Positions 7,237 through 16,785 are shown, counted from the stretch's first letter. The stretch is DNA of 48,526 bases from Muribaculaceae bacterium (GCA_017391675.1 JAFOXR010000032.1:1-48526), one strand, 5' to 3'. Made by a program: numbers and translations. Notes: generated from the letters alone by a model not told the origin.

Positions 7237-8511
7237 CTAATGTTTCTTCAATTCTTCTATAAGCCAATTCCACATTGCCTTTATCTGTTCGGGATAGAGC
7301 CAGTGACCGGTATCCTCTCCTACCGACAGCTGCTTAGGCGCAGTGATAGAATTATATGTTGCATAAGTAGCCGTAGGAGGACATGAAAGGTCGTTATAGC
7401 CGAAGGCATAGAAAACAGGAGCTTTCAACCCCTTGGCAAAATTAGACGCATCATAATAACGCATTGTATCTATTTTATCCTTAGTTCTATTGGCTTCATT
7501 CTTGAACAGATGTGGCCAGCAGCCTGCACGGCCATGAATGTATGCTTCCTGATCGCATATAGCAGGGAAATAAATCGCAGTAGCCTTCACCCTGCTATCA
7601 AGGCGAGATGTTACTATTGACAACGCACCGCCCTGGCTTCCGCCTATAGTTCCTATTACACCATTGCACTGAGGCAATGATTGCAGGAAGTCTATTCCTT
7701 TAACGCAACCCAAATATACACGGCGATAAAAATATGAGTACTTGTTATTGTTGTTGAACGCATCATATCCTGCTAGTGCGCCTCTGTCCAAATCGGCATA
7801 CACGCTGCCCTTCATGTTTACAGGTATCCCGTGAATACCTAATTCCAGAATAATCACGCCTTGCTCTGAATGAGCTATATCACCTGTCTTCTCGGCCACT
7901 CCTGCTCCAGGCAATCGCAAGATTGCAGGATACTTGCCTTCGCCCTTAGGAATGGTCAACAGACCATACATTCTTGTGTTGTTGATATTTCCGTAGGATA
8001 TATGATAAGCATCTACCTTGTCATTGCACCTATCGGGAAGCAGTTCCATCTTGGGGCGAAGTTCTACCTTGCCCAACTGCTCAAGTCCGCTATTCCAGAA
8101 CTCATCAAAATCGGTTGGCGCAACAGAATACGGCATCAGTTTTTCAGGTTCAAAACCCACCGTCTTCAATGCATAATAGGTATTGCCTTCGTGCTTTACC
8201 GAAGCCTTCACGCGAAGGAATCCCGATTTTTTCATCGTACCCACATTTATTGAGGCTTCGTTGCCTTTCAATTTCACTTGCTTGCTAGCGTGTACTGGCA
8301 TGAGATCTTCACTCACCTCATAATCCACCACTACATCATTCAGCGCCAAACCGCAATCAAGCGCAATCACCTTCATTTTCACAGGCTCACCCACCTTATA
8401 CAAAGCATCGGCATGATCGGGAACCAGAATCACCTGAACTTTCTTGGATTGTGCCATCAGCGCAAACGACAGCACCATCACACTCACGAAAGAGAATAAC
8501 AATCGTTTCAT
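7237..8511 (-). CDS. Acetyl xylan esterase-like alpha/beta hydrolase (AXE1 family)
   Basis: A 424-residue exported hydrolase. Starting at the inner ATG (8511) gives a clean signal peptide, MKRLLFSFVSVMVLSFALMA; the ATG four codons upstream is less likely. Residues up to about 130 form a beta-sandwich-like extension. The rest is the acetyl xylan esterase/cephalosporin C deacetylase fold, with the nucleophile elbow IGGSQGG, a catalytic Asp in YAFGYNDLSCPP and His in EDTGHWLYP near the C-terminus. It should remove acetyl groups from sugars in the periplasm or outside, in keeping with glycan-feeding Bacteroidota, but no polysaccharide utilisation genes lie next to it. Confidence 0.85.
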   Translation of the reverse strand: MKRLLFSFVSVMVLSFALMAQSKKVQVILVPDHADALYKVGEPVKMKVIALDCGLALNDVVVDYEVSEDLMPVHASKQVKLKGNEASINVGTMKKSGFLRVKASVKHEGNTYYALKTVGFEPEKLMPYSVAPTDFDEFWNSGLEQLGKVELRPKMELLPDRCNDKVDAYHISYGNINNTRMYGLLTIPKGEGKYPAILRLPGAGVAEKTGDIAHSEQGVIILELGIHGIPVNMKGSVYADLDRGALAGYDAFNNNNKYSYFYRRVYLGCVKGIDFLQSLPQCNGVIGTIGGSQGGALSIVTSRLDSRVKATAIYFPAICDQEAYIHGRAGCWPHLFKNEANRTKDKIDTMRYYDASNFAKGLKAPVFYAFGYNDLSCPPTATYATYNSITAPKQLSVGEDTGHWLYPEQIKAMWNWLIEELKKH

Positions 8512-8535
8512 ATTCAAAATCACAAATTATTTCCA

Positions 8536-8543
8536 CAAAGATA
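8536..8543 (-). promoter_or_regulatory. -7 box for the esterase gene (TATCTTTG)
   Basis: On the minus strand TATCTTTG lies 24 nt before the ATG at 8511. The -33 part is unclear. Confidence 0.4.
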
Positions 8544-8671
8544 ATGAAAACAATTTAAATCTTTCGGCTCTCTCTATAATTATTTCTATCCAACAAAACC
8601 AAAAGAATTCTTCGCCGATTAGTGTTTTTGATAAATTTGTAACTAAAAAATCCCGCATATTCCCTATAAGG

Positions 8672-8702
8672 TTGATTATTCCCCCGTTTTTCAATAAATT
8701 TG
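8672..8702 (+). promoter_or_regulatory. Promoter of the Fic gene
   Basis: TTG (8672-8674), 20 nt, then TAAATTTG (8695-8702), 37 nt before the ATG. A second TAAATTTG occurs at 8632-8639 without a good -33 partner. The whole 8512-8739 spacer is AT-rich and I see no gene in it. Confidence 0.55.
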
Positions 8703-8739
8703 CATTCATAATATAGTTATATCTAAACTATTGCATAAT

Positions 8740-9771
8740 ATGAACACCCGTTATACGCCTCCATTCACTATAAGTGCCGAAGCAATCAGCTTAATTGCTG
8801 AAATCTCAGCACAAATTGAACGATATGCCATCAGGCTTGAGCAATCAGATGGGTTGAAATTGCGCAAAGCTAACCGCATTAAAACGATTCATAGCTCTCT
8901 GGCAATAGAGGGGAATGCACTTTCGGAAGATCAGGTAAGTGATATTATTGAAGGAAAACAAGTTTTTGCACCTACTCGACAAATTCAAGAGGTTAAAAAC
9001 GCAATAAAAACTTACGACTTATATCGCTCACTAAATCCGTTCAAAGTCTCAGACCTTCTTAGAGCCCATGGCGTTATGATGGAAGCTCTCAGCGATGATG
9101 CAGGAATGTTTCGAAAAGGAAGCGTAGGAGTTTTTAATGGCAACGAATGTATTCATTTAGCTCCATCAGCACAAAGAGTTCCTTTGCTCATTGACGAATT
9201 ATTCTCCTGGCTGAAATCATCTAAAGACCATTTGCTCATTCGCAGTTGCGTATTTCATTATGAATTTGAATTTATTCACCCGTTCAGCGATGGCAATGGA
9301 CGAATAGGAAGATTATGGCAATCATTAATATTAGGTAAATTGCACCCTATTTTTGAATATTTACCTATTGAGAATCTTGTATATGCTAATCAACAACAAT
9401 ACTACGATGCAATAAACGAAAGTTCTAAGAAAAACGATTGCAGTCCGTTCATTGACTTTATGCTTAACGAGATATTAAACACTATCAAAAGACATAAAGG
9501 AAACTGCTCTAAATGCAAAGTTCCTAATAAAGTTCCTAATAAAGTTCCTAATAAACTACTTAACGATTTTCCCGATTTCTCAGATAGTACTTGGAATGTA
9601 CTGCGACTAATCATGCAAGACCCTCACGCAAGCGCTATTGCCCTTGGAGAAAGATTAGGAACTAGCGACCGCATGATACGCAAACATATTTCTTTGCTTA
9701 AAAGTGCTGATATCATTAAGCGCATTGGAAGCAACAAAAAAGGATATTGGGAGGTGACTATAACTGAATAA
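8740..9771 (+). CDS. Fic family protein with C-terminal winged helix
   Basis: A 343-residue protein. The Fic core motif HPFSDGNGRIGR (H180-R191) is complete, so AMP (or another nucleotide) transfer to a target protein is expected. Upstream, S53-LAI-E57-G58-N59 is the inhibitory helix motif ([S/T]xxxE[G/N]) of class II Fic proteins, in which the Glu blocks ATP until relieved. A three-fold VPNK repeat (261-272) links the core to a C-terminal winged helix-turn-helix (about 283-343), suggesting DNA binding. I prefer the ATG at 8740 over the TTG three codons earlier. Codons are more AT-rich than in neighbours, hinting at transfer. No antitoxin-like partner is adjacent. Confidence 0.92.
   Translation: MNTRYTPPFTISAEAISLIAEISAQIERYAIRLEQSDGLKLRKANRIKTIHSSLAIEGNALSEDQVSDIIEGKQVFAPTRQIQEVKNAIKTYDLYRSLNPFKVSDLLRAHGVMMEALSDDAGMFRKGSVGVFNGNECIHLAPSAQRVPLLIDELFSWLKSSKDHLLIRSCVFHYEFEFIHPFSDGNGRIGRLWQSLILGKLHPIFEYLPIENLVYANQQQYYDAINESSKKNDCSPFIDFMLNEILNTIKRHKGNCSKCKVPNKVPNKVPNKLLNDFPDFSDSTWNVLRLIMQDPHASAIALGERLGTSDRMIRKHISLLKSADIIKRIGSNKKGYWEVTITE
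9517..9552 (+). repeat. Three perfect 12-bp tandem repeats inside the Fic gene
   Basis: The unit AAAGTTCCTAAT occurs three times without mismatch, coding for (K)VPN repeated. Because 12 is a multiple of three, gain or loss of units changes linker length but keeps the frame. Confidence 0.95.
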
Positions 9772-9797
9772 AACAAATTAACTATAAAACGATTTTT

Positions 9798-10250
9798 ATG
9801 AATATAGGAGATAAGGCTCCCGAGATTCTGGGAGTGAACGAGAATGGAGAAGAAATACGCCTTAGCCAGTTTGCTGGCAAGAAGATAGCACTATATTTCT
9901 ACCCTAAAGACAATACTTCTGGCTGCACAGCCGAAGCTTGCAGTCTGCGCGACAATTATTCCGAACTGAAGGCTAAAGGCTATGAGGTGATAGGCGTGAG
10001 TGTTGACAGCGAGGCTTCACACCGCAAATTCATCGAAAAGCACAGTCTTCCGTTCCAGCTAATCGCCGATACCGAAAAGAAACTCGTTTCCGAGATGGGT
10101 GTGTGGGGAGAGAAGAGCATGTACGGCCGCAAATATATGGGAACTTTCCGCACCACATTCATCATTGATGAGAATGGCGTGATTGAAAAAGTGTTCCTTC
10201 CGAAAGAAATTAAGACAAAAACACATGGCGAACAAATACTATCGCTTTAA
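9798..10250 (+). CDS. bcp: Thioredoxin-dependent peroxiredoxin Bcp/PrxQ
   Basis: A 150-residue cytosolic peroxidase that reduces H2O2 and organic peroxides with electrons from thioredoxin. The opening MNIGDKAPEI and YFYPKDNTSGCTAEACSLRD are typical of the BCP subfamily: peroxidatic C43 and resolving C48 five residues on. The length is the family norm. A 26-nt gap follows the Fic gene, but codon use returns to that of the housekeeping genes. No clear promoter box was seen directly before it. Confidence 0.93.
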   Translation: MNIGDKAPEILGVNENGEEIRLSQFAGKKIALYFYPKDNTSGCTAEACSLRDNYSELKAKGYEVIGVSVDSEASHRKFIEKHSLPFQLIADTEKKLVSEMGVWGEKSMYGRKYMGTFRTTFIIDENGVIEKVFLPKEIKTKTHGEQILSL

Positions 10251-10289
10251 AAACACCGTGGTTTATTTTCTATTTCGGGCAGAGTGTGC

Positions 10290-10297
10290 TAACTTTG
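10290..10297 (+). promoter_or_regulatory. -7 box for metG (TAACTTTG)
   Basis: TAACTTTG lies 43 nt before the metG ATG and fits TAnnTTTG; a TTTC-like -33 is weak. Confidence 0.4.
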
Positions 10298-10340
10298 CAT
10301 AAACTTTTAATTATCATAAGATAACAACTCAAATATATAT

Positions 10341-12380
10341 ATGGAAAAGAAATTTGCACGCACACTAGTGACTACGGCTCTTCCTTACGCCAACGGTCCT
10401 GTTCACATAGGACACTTGGCAGGCGTATATGTTCCGGCCGATATCTATGTGCGTTACCTGCGCCTTAAAGGCGAAGAAGTGCTTCATGTGGGAGGTAGTG
10501 ACGAACACGGTGTTCCTGTAACTATCCGTGCCAAGAAAGAAGGCTGCACACCGCAAGATGTGGTAGACCGTTACCATTCTATCATCAAGCAGGCTTTTGC
10601 CGATTTCGGTATTTCATTCGACATTTACAGCCGTACGACTTCCGAGACTCACCACAAGCACGCCAGCGACTTCTTCCGCAAACTTTACGAAGACGGCAAG
10701 TTCGTGGAAATGGAAAGCGAGCAGTACTATGACGAAGAAGCTAAGCAATTCCTTAGCGACCGCAATATCGTGGGAGAATGCCCTCGTTGCCATGCCGACG
10801 GCGCTTACGGCGACCAATGCGAAAAGTGCGGAAGCACCCTTTCTCCCGATGAACTCATCAACCCAAAGAATGCTCTTACAGGCAACCCTTTGGTAAAAAG
10901 AAATACATCTCACTGGTACTTGCCTCTGAACGATTACCAAGGCTGGCTAGAAAAATGGATTCTTGAGGACCACAAAGAATGGCGCAGCAATGTATACGGA
11001 CAATGCAAGAGTTGGCTAGATGCAGGACTTCGTCCACGCGCCGTTACACGCGACTTGGAATGGGGTATTCCTGTTCCTGTCGAAGGAGCCGAAGGAAAGG
11101 TGCTTTATGTGTGGTTTGATGCTCCTATCGGTTACATAAGCAACACTAAGGAACTTCTTCCTAACGACTGGGAAAAGTGGTGGAAGGACGAAAGCACTCG
11201 ACTTATCCACTTCATAGGCAAGGACAATATCGTGTTCCACTGCATAGTGTTCCCAACAATGCTTAAGGCCGAAGGCAGCTACATATTGCCAGACAATGTG
11301 CCTAGCAATGAATTCCTCAACCTTGAAGGCGACAAGATTTCAACTTCACGCAACTGGGCTGTGTGGCTGCACGAATATCTTGTTGATTTCCCTGGCAAGC
11401 AAGATGTATTGAGATATGTTCTCACTGCCAATGCTCCAGAAACTAAGGATAACGACTTTACATGGAAAGATTTCCAGGCTCGCAACAACAGCGAACTTGT
11501 AGCTATATACGGCAACTTCGTAAATCGTGCCCTTCAGCTCACCAAGAAGTACTTCAACGGCATTGTGCCCGAAGCAGGTGAATTGACCGACTACGACCGC
11601 GAAACGCTTAAAGAATTCTCGGGAGTAAAAGAAGAGGTGGAAAAACTGCTTAACAACTTCAAGTTCCGCGATGCACAGAAAGAAGCAATGAACCTTGCGC
11701 GAATCGGTAACAAGTATCTTGCAGATACTGAACCATGGAAACTGGCAAAGACCGATATGCCACGCGTTCAGACAATCCTTAACTTTGCGCTTCAGCTGGT
11801 TGCCAACCTTGCAATCGCATTTGAGCCATTCTTGCCATTCAGCAGCAAAAAACTGCGCGAAATGCTCAACCTTGAAAGTTTCGACTGGGCTAACCTAGGA
11901 AAAATCGACCTGCTTCCTGCTGGTCACACCCTTGGCGAGCCTCAACTTCTATTCGAAAAAATCGAAGATGCCGAAATCGATGCACAAACAGCTCGTCTAG
12001 AACGCATCAAGAAAGAAAACGAAGTGAACAGTTTCACCCCAGAACCTGTAGCTCCTGTAGTATCGTTTGACGATTTCTGCAAGGTGGATATCCGCGTAGG
12101 CAAGGTACTTGAATGCGAAAAAGTGCCTAAGGCCGACAAACTTTTGAAATTCAAAATTGACGACGGCATGGGCGGCCGCACTATCGTGAGCGGTATCGCA
12201 AAATACTACAAGCCCGAAGACCTTGTAGGCAAGGAAGTGTGCTTTATCGCCAACTTTGAACCTCGCAAGCTCAAAGGCGTAGAATCTCAAGGCATGATTC
12301 TAAGTGCCGAAAATGCCGACGGAAGTCTGGTTGTAATAGGTCCACAAGGCGAAGTGAAGCCAGGCTGTAAAGTAGGTTGA
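10341..12380 (+). CDS. metG: Methionyl-tRNA synthetase
   Basis: A 679-residue class I aminoacyl-tRNA synthetase that charges tRNA-Met. The ATP-binding HIGH motif is in [14 protein letters not shown] (about 15-28), and KISTSRNW (about 332-339) is the KMSKS loop variant. The knuckle insertion has the cysteine pairs CPRC and CEKC (about 149-174) that bind zinc. The C-terminal ~110 residues form an EMAP/Trbp111-like tRNA-binding OB fold ([20 protein letters not shown]), which also mediates dimerisation. Full length for the large bacterial type. A strong terminator follows, so it is probably monocistronic. Confidence 0.97.
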   Translation: MEKKFARTLVTTALPYANGPVHIGHLAGVYVPADIYVRYLRLKGEEVLHVGGSDEHGVPVTIRAKKEGCTPQDVVDRYHSIIKQAFADFGISFDIYSRTTSETHHKHASDFFRKLYEDGKFVEMESEQYYDEEAKQFLSDRNIVGECPRCHADGAYGDQCEKCGSTLSPDELINPKNALTGNPLVKRNTSHWYLPLNDYQGWLEKWILEDHKEWRSNVYGQCKSWLDAGLRPRAVTRDLEWGIPVPVEGAEGKVLYVWFDAPIGYISNTKELLPNDWEKWWKDESTRLIHFIGKDNIVFHCIVFPTMLKAEGSYILPDNVPSNEFLNLEGDKISTSRNWAVWLHEYLVDFPGKQDVLRYVLTANAPETKDNDFTWKDFQARNNSELVAIYGNFVNRALQLTKKYFNGIVPEAGELTDYDRETLKEFSGVKEEVEKLLNNFKFRDAQKEAMNLARIGNKYLADTEPWKLAKTDMPRVQTILNFALQLVANLAIAFEPFLPFSSKKLREMLNLESFDWANLGKIDLLPAGHTLGEPQLLFEKIEDAEIDAQTARLERIKKENEVNSFTPEPVAPVVSFDDFCKVDIRVGKVLECEKVPKADKLLKFKIDDGMGGRTIVSGIAKYYKPEDLVGKEVCFIANFEPRKLKGVESQGMILSAENADGSLVVIGPQGEVKPGCKVG

Positions 12381-12405
12381 TAAATCTTAAATAAAAACAA
12401 ATATG

Positions 12406-12455
12406 ATTAGAGATGAGGTATGTGCTGTACAAACTTCATCTCTAATTGTTTTTAT
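12406..12455 (+). terminator. Rho-independent terminator after metG
   Basis: Arms ATTAGAGATGAGGT (12406-12419) and ACTTCATCTCTAAT (12433-12446) pair over 14 positions with one G-U, followed by TGTTTTTATT. Confidence 0.85.
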
Positions 12456-12476
12456 TGTACATTTTATCTATTTCAG

Positions 12477-12507
12477 TTGGAAGATGTCATTTTTATTCTT
12501 ATCTTAG
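12477..12507 (+). promoter_or_regulatory. Putative promoter of the guanylyltransferase gene
   Basis: TTG (12477-12479), 20 nt, then TATCTTAG, one mismatch to TAnnTTTG, 34 nt before the ATG. Confidence 0.4.
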
Positions 12508-12541
12508 CATTATTAATAACCTTATAAACTAAATGTAAGCT

Positions 12542-13624
12542 ATGGATATTAGCAATAGATATTGCGTAATCATGTGCGGTGGAGTAGGCAGCCGTTTCTG
12601 GCCTTATAGCAGGGCTCACGCTCCTAAACAATTCATCGATTTCTTTGGAACTGGCCGCACTTTACTGCAAATGAGCTATGATCGCACAAAAGATCTTGTT
12701 CCTCCAGAGAATGTTATAATTCTCACCAACGAACAATATGCTCCACTTGTTCAGGAGCAACTGCCAGAATTGAAAAAGTCACAGATACTGCTTGAGCCGG
12801 CACGACGCAATACCGCTCCTTGCATCACATGGGCTGCATACCACATTAAGGCGCTTAATCCTAATGCGCTAATAATGGTAGCTCCTAGTGACCACCTGGT
12901 ACTGAAAACCGAAGAATTCAAGCAGTGCATCAACAAAGGCTTTGATTTCATTGCCAACAATGATGCGCTACTCACTCTCGGCATCAAGCCTAGCCGACCT
13001 GAAACCGGCTATGGATATATACAGATAGGCGACCGTATCAGCGACACCATTTCCAAAGTGAAAACATTCACCGAGAAACCCGATGTCGAACTTGCTAAGG
13101 TATTCCTGTCAACTGGCGAATTCTTCTGGAACTCAGGAATGTTCCTGTGGAGTGCCGACAGTATTCTCAAAGCTGTGCAGGAATGTGCTCCCGACATCGC
13201 TATCCAGTTTGACAAGGGCCAAGGAGTTTATGCTACCGACGGCGAGCACGATTTCATAAAGAAGAACTTCTCCTCTTGTCCAGGCATATCTATCGACTTT
13301 GCCGTAATGGAAAAGGCTAAGAATGTATATGTGGAATGCGTGGACTTCGGCTGGGACGACCTAGGCACATGGGGCGCACTTTATGACAACTCTCCCAAGA
13401 ACCGTGAAGGCAATGTCACCGAGAACTGCAATGCAATGCTGTTTGACTGCAATGACTGTATCGTAGCAGCAAAAGGTGACAAACTCATCGTTGCATCACA
13501 CCTTAAAGACTACATCATCGCCGATGCCGACGATGTGGTACTTATAGTCCCCAAGAGCGAAGAACAGAAAATCAAGCTCTATGTGAACGAAGTTAAGGCC
13601 GCATTCGGCGATAAATACCTATAA
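12542..13624 (+). CDS. manC: Mannose-1-phosphate guanylyltransferase
   Basis: A 360-residue nucleotidyltransferase that makes GDP-mannose from mannose-1-phosphate and GTP. The N-terminal signature GGVGSRFWPYSRAHAPKQF (about 14-32) is the GTP-binding and pyrophosphorylase motif of this family. LEPARRNTAPCITWAA (about 82-97) and APSDHLV (about 119-125) are further hallmarks, and FTEKPD (about 175-180) is the sugar-phosphate loop. There is no C-terminal phosphomannose isomerase domain, so it is the short monofunctional form; a separate manA lies at 40.4 kb. GDP-mannose supplies glycans and GDP-fucose. Confidence 0.94.
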   Translation: MDISNRYCVIMCGGVGSRFWPYSRAHAPKQFIDFFGTGRTLLQMSYDRTKDLVPPENVIILTNEQYAPLVQEQLPELKKSQILLEPARRNTAPCITWAAYHIKALNPNALIMVAPSDHLVLKTEEFKQCINKGFDFIANNDALLTLGIKPSRPETGYGYIQIGDRISDTISKVKTFTEKPDVELAKVFLSTGEFFWNSGMFLWSADSILKAVQECAPDIAIQFDKGQGVYATDGEHDFIKKNFSSCPGISIDFAVMEKAKNVYVECVDFGWDDLGTWGALYDNSPKNREGNVTENCNAMLFDCNDCIVAAKGDKLIVASHLKDYIIADADDVVLIVPKSEEQKIKLYVNEVKAAFGDKYL

Positions 13625-13647
13625 ATTCCTAGACTGAATACAATAAG

Positions 13648-13694
13648 AACAGGAGCAGAAGTGCAATCATTCACTTTTCTGCTCCTGTTTTATT
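13648..13694 (+). terminator. Rho-independent terminator after the guanylyltransferase gene
   Basis: Arms AACAGGAGCAGAA (13648-13660) and TTCTGCTCCTGTT (13677-13689) pair perfectly, followed by TTATTTT. Confidence 0.9.
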
Positions 13695-13711
13695 TTCCCC
13701 GTTTCACTTTC

Positions 13712-14122
13712 TCACTGATACAAGCACACCTCATTCCTGGCAAGGGATTCGGCTACACGAATCATGCGCTGGTTGGAACTGCCTCTGAACCGAAGAGAAA
13801 TGTCACGAAGTTCTTCCACAAAGCGTCCCTCAACCACAACATCAATCCACGGCAATATGCTAGACAGCCTGTCCGATGCCGTAATTTCCTCCCAGGTAAA
13901 GCCCGTATAACACCACACGGTGTATCCATTTTCCTTAATAGCCTTGGCTAGCGGCAATATTATCTCCACCTGCCACCATGGGTCGCCTCCCGTAAGCGTA
14001 ACATTGAAATCTTCCTCGGTAACGCGCTCCATGATTTCCTCTATTGGAACCGCCTTGTCTTCTCCAAGTCCACTAGGAATACAGCCATGATTCTTATTCA
14101 TTATAGCACAATACGCAGCCAT
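13712..14122 (-). pseudogene. nrdG: NrdG-like protein (anaerobic RNR activase), truncated N-terminus
   Basis: A 136-residue ORF whose body matches NrdG: FNVTLTGGDPWWQ (about 39-51) is the GGDP motif of radical SAM activases, and NGYTVWCYTGFTWEEI (about 65-80) is highly typical. NrdG loads the glycyl radical onto anaerobic ribonucleotide reductase and needs a CX3CX2C 4Fe-4S motif near its N-terminus. Here the start is MAAYCAIMNKNHGC, with only two cysteines in that area and no CX3CX2C, and the usual ~20 residues before it are absent. Upstream in frame a TAA precedes the ATG. No nrdD is nearby. Most likely a decayed or truncated copy; a diverged functional form is possible. Confidence 0.55.
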
Positions 14123-14217
14123 TACGCTTTACCTCTGTCTGTATCCTTCTGGAATTTCTATTATTTTTAGGTAAGCTCAAAAGTATACATAATTGGATTT
14201 TCACATGCGAGAATTCA

Positions 14218-15729
14218 TCAACAAGTTTTCGTTTTGGAAAACTTCTTACCATTTAAGCGATTGATTATTTTTCCAAATAGTAATTTCTCCTTCTTTACAA
14301 CAAACGCAACAAAAACAACTATAAGCAATGTGTTTAAAGCTAAATCCAGCCACATATTCTGAACCTGAACATATTCCATTATAGCATAAACCACTACCGA
14401 AACCATTATGTATTCCGTCATGTCTTTCATAGGGTAAGCAATAGGATATTTCTTCTGCCCCACCAAATAAGACAGCACCATAGCAGTACCATAACCGGCA
14501 ACACCTCCCCAGGCACATGCCATATAGCCATACTCAGGAACAAATATAACATTCACTGCCACAAGAACGGCACAGCCCACTCCCGAGAATACTGCACCCC
14601 ACATGGTTTTATCGATAAGTTTGTACCAGAACGACAAGTTAAAGTACACACCCATCATTATCTCTGCCACCATAACTATAGGCACCACTTTCAGTCCCGA
14701 CCAATAGTCTGGCGCTATTATATACTTTATTAAGTCTAGATAACCAACCACCACAATAAATGCAAGCAAAGTAAACACAAGAAAATACTTCATTGCTATG
14801 GCATAAGTTTCTTTATTGTCATTATCACGGCTCTTGCCGAAGACAAAAGGCTCATAAGCATAACGGAACGCCTGCGTAATCATGGCCATTATCATGGCAA
14901 TCTTGCTCGCCGCTCCATATATACCCAGCTGCGATGAAGCATCTTTGCCTTCGTAAATGAAAGGGAACAGAATCTTATCGGCCGTTTGGTTCAGTATTCC
15001 GGCAATGCCAAGTATCAGTATAGGCATACTGTATCTGAGCATTTGGCGAAGCAGTGCCTTGTCAAAAACATACTTGAAACCTCGCAGTTCCGGAAGCAGG
15101 CACAGCATAACCACCCCTGTACACACCAGATTAAGGAAGAATGCATATCCTACCCCCACATTCGGGTTGTAAACCAACCCCACTATATCGGGACTGGACT
15201 TGTACAATTCGGGCAACAGCACAAAATACAGCAGGTTCAACGCTATATTAAGTACAATGAAAAGCAGCTTGAGCGAAGCAAATTTAACGGCTTTCTTCTG
15301 TTGCCTCAAGTAAGCAAACGGTATTGCCTGAAAAGCGTCCATTGCCACCACTACCGCCATCACTCCTATATATTCGGGGTGTAACGCATAGCCCATAGCA
15401 TCGCTTACTGGTCTCAAGAACATCAGAACCATTGCCACAAAAAGCAATGATGTAAACCCTACCGACATGAGGATTGTAGAATATACCCGCTTTGGCTCCA
15501 CTCCTTCTTTATTGGAGAAACGGAAGAACGCCGTTTCCATTCCATATGTAAGAATGACAAGCAGCAATGCCGTATAGGAATAGACATTGGTAATGATGCC
15601 ATATCCGCCCGACTCGACGGTGAGCTTGGCTGTATACAATGGCACAAGCAGATAGTTCAGGAATCTGCCCACTATACTGCTCAACCCGTAAATCACGGTA
15701 TCCTTAGCCAAAGATTTCAAGCCTGCCAT
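14218..15729 (-). CDS. Wzx-type polysaccharide flippase (MATE/MOP superfamily)
   Basis: A 503-residue integral membrane protein with about 14 hydrophobic segments. It starts MAGLKSLAKDTVIYGLSSIVGRFLNYLLVPLY, the common opening of O-antigen and capsule flippases, and has a basic C-terminal tail. Proteins of this family move lipid-linked oligosaccharides across the inner membrane. It lies 28 nt downstream of ruvB on the same strand and is likely transcribed with it. No glycosyltransferase genes are adjacent, so the glycan it moves cannot be named. Confidence 0.88.
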   Translation of the reverse strand: MAGLKSLAKDTVIYGLSSIVGRFLNYLLVPLYTAKLTVESGGYGIITNVYSYTALLLVILTYGMETAFFRFSNKEGVEPKRVYSTILMSVGFTSLLFVAMVLMFLRPVSDAMGYALHPEYIGVMAVVVAMDAFQAIPFAYLRQQKKAVKFASLKLLFIVLNIALNLLYFVLLPELYKSSPDIVGLVYNPNVGVGYAFFLNLVCTGVVMLCLLPELRGFKYVFDKALLRQMLRYSMPILILGIAGILNQTADKILFPFIYEGKDASSQLGIYGAASKIAMIMAMITQAFRYAYEPFVFGKSRDNDNKETYAIAMKYFLVFTLLAFIVVVGYLDLIKYIIAPDYWSGLKVVPIVMVAEIMMGVYFNLSFWYKLIDKTMWGAVFSGVGCAVLVAVNVIFVPEYGYMACAWGGVAGYGTAMVLSYLVGQKKYPIAYPMKDMTEYIMVSVVVYAIMEYVQVQNMWLDLALNTLLIVVFVAFVVKKEKLLFGKIINRLNGKKFSKTKTC

Positions 15730-15757
15730 TATCTACGCTCCCCTTTATCTTTTTGCA

Positions 15758-16777
15758 TTAGAACAATGTTCCCTGATCGGAGAACCGCTCTCTTCCCAGA
15801 TGCTTATATGCCAGGTCGGTGACTTCCCTACCTCTAGGAGTGCGCTTAATGAAACCTTCCTTAATAAGATATGGTTCATAAACTTCCTCCACTGTTCCGG
15901 CATCTTCGCCTAATGCAGTTGCTATTGTAGTAAGTCCCACAGGACCTCCCTTGAACTTATCGATAATCGTTGTGAGCAACTTGTTATCAATTTCGTCAAG
16001 TCCATACTTGTCTATATTCAACGCCTTCAGAGCATACCGTGCTATGGCCGTATCTATCTTGCCGTCTCCCTTCACTTGTGCAAAGTCTCTCACACGCCTC
16101 AACAGGGCGTTGGCTATACGGGGAGTTCCACGGCTTCGCAATGCTATCTCAAGAGCGGCCTCATCGGTAATCGGCACATTGAGCAGCCTTGCCGAGCGTT
16201 TCACTATACGCTCTAGTACCTGATGGTCGTAGTATTCCAAATGGCAGTTGATGCCGAATCGCGCACGCAATGGAGATGTGAGCAATCCGCTACGCGTTGT
16301 TGCGCCTATAAGCGTGAACGGAGAAAGAGTGAGCTGAACCGAGCGCGCACCCGGACCCTTGTCAATCATTATATCAATGCGGTAGTCTTCCATGGCCGAA
16401 TAAAGATATTCTTCCACTATCGGGCTTAGACGGTGTATTTCGTCGATAAACAACACATCGTTCTCCTCAAGTGATGTGAGAATACCCGCCAAGTCACCTG
16501 GCTTGTCTAGCACTGGACCAGAGGTTACCTTGAATCCCACGCCCAACTCATTGGCTACAATCCCCGACAATGTAGTTTTTCCTAGCCCTGGAGGACCATA
16601 AAGCAATACATGGTCCAAGGCTTCGCCGCGATTCTTGGCTGCCTGAACAAAGACGCTCAGATTCTCTATTATCTTATCCTGACCGATGAAGTCGCCGAAC
16701 CGCTCGGGACGCAAAGCGCGTTCAAAGTCTCGGTCGGCATCTATTCGTCCATTTCTTATGTCAAAATCTTCTTCCAT
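15758..16777 (-). CDS. ruvB: Holliday junction branch migration helicase RuvB
   Basis: A 339-residue AAA+ motor that with RuvA drives branch migration of Holliday junctions. It has Walker [10 protein letters not shown] (about 63-71), Walker [10 protein letters not shown], the family segment [15 protein letters not shown] near the N-terminus, sensor [10 protein letters not shown], and the winged-helix C-terminus with [18 protein letters not shown] place the start at the second ATG (16777). The first ATG (16783) lies only 2 nt after the TAAATTTG promoter box and would probably not be fully transcribed. The flippase gene follows. Confidence 0.97.
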   Translation of the reverse strand: MEEDFDIRNGRIDADRDFERALRPERFGDFIGQDKIIENLSVFVQAAKNRGEALDHVLLYGPPGLGKTTLSGIVANELGVGFKVTSGPVLDKPGDLAGILTSLEENDVLFIDEIHRLSPIVEEYLYSAMEDYRIDIMIDKGPGARSVQLTLSPFTLIGATTRSGLLTSPLRARFGINCHLEYYDHQVLERIVKRSARLLNVPITDEAALEIALRSRGTPRIANALLRRVRDFAQVKGDGKIDTAIARYALKALNIDKYGLDEIDNKLLTTIIDKFKGGPVGLTTIATALGEDAGTVEEVYEPYLIKEGFIKRTPRGREVTDLAYKHLGRERFSDQGTLF

Positions 16778-16785
16778 AGACATTG

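Noticed and set aside
8527-8709. Small ORFs on both strands in the spacer before the Fic gene
   Set aside because: They cover both promoters of the divergent genes, are AT-rich and show no conserved pattern.
9517-9552. Possible CRISPR-like repeat
   Set aside because: Units are 12 bp, directly adjacent without spacers, and in frame inside the Fic gene.
8740-9771. Fic as part of a FicT-FicA toxin-antitoxin pair
   Set aside because: The inhibitory motif SLAIEGN is within the same protein (class II), and no small antitoxin ORF is adjacent.
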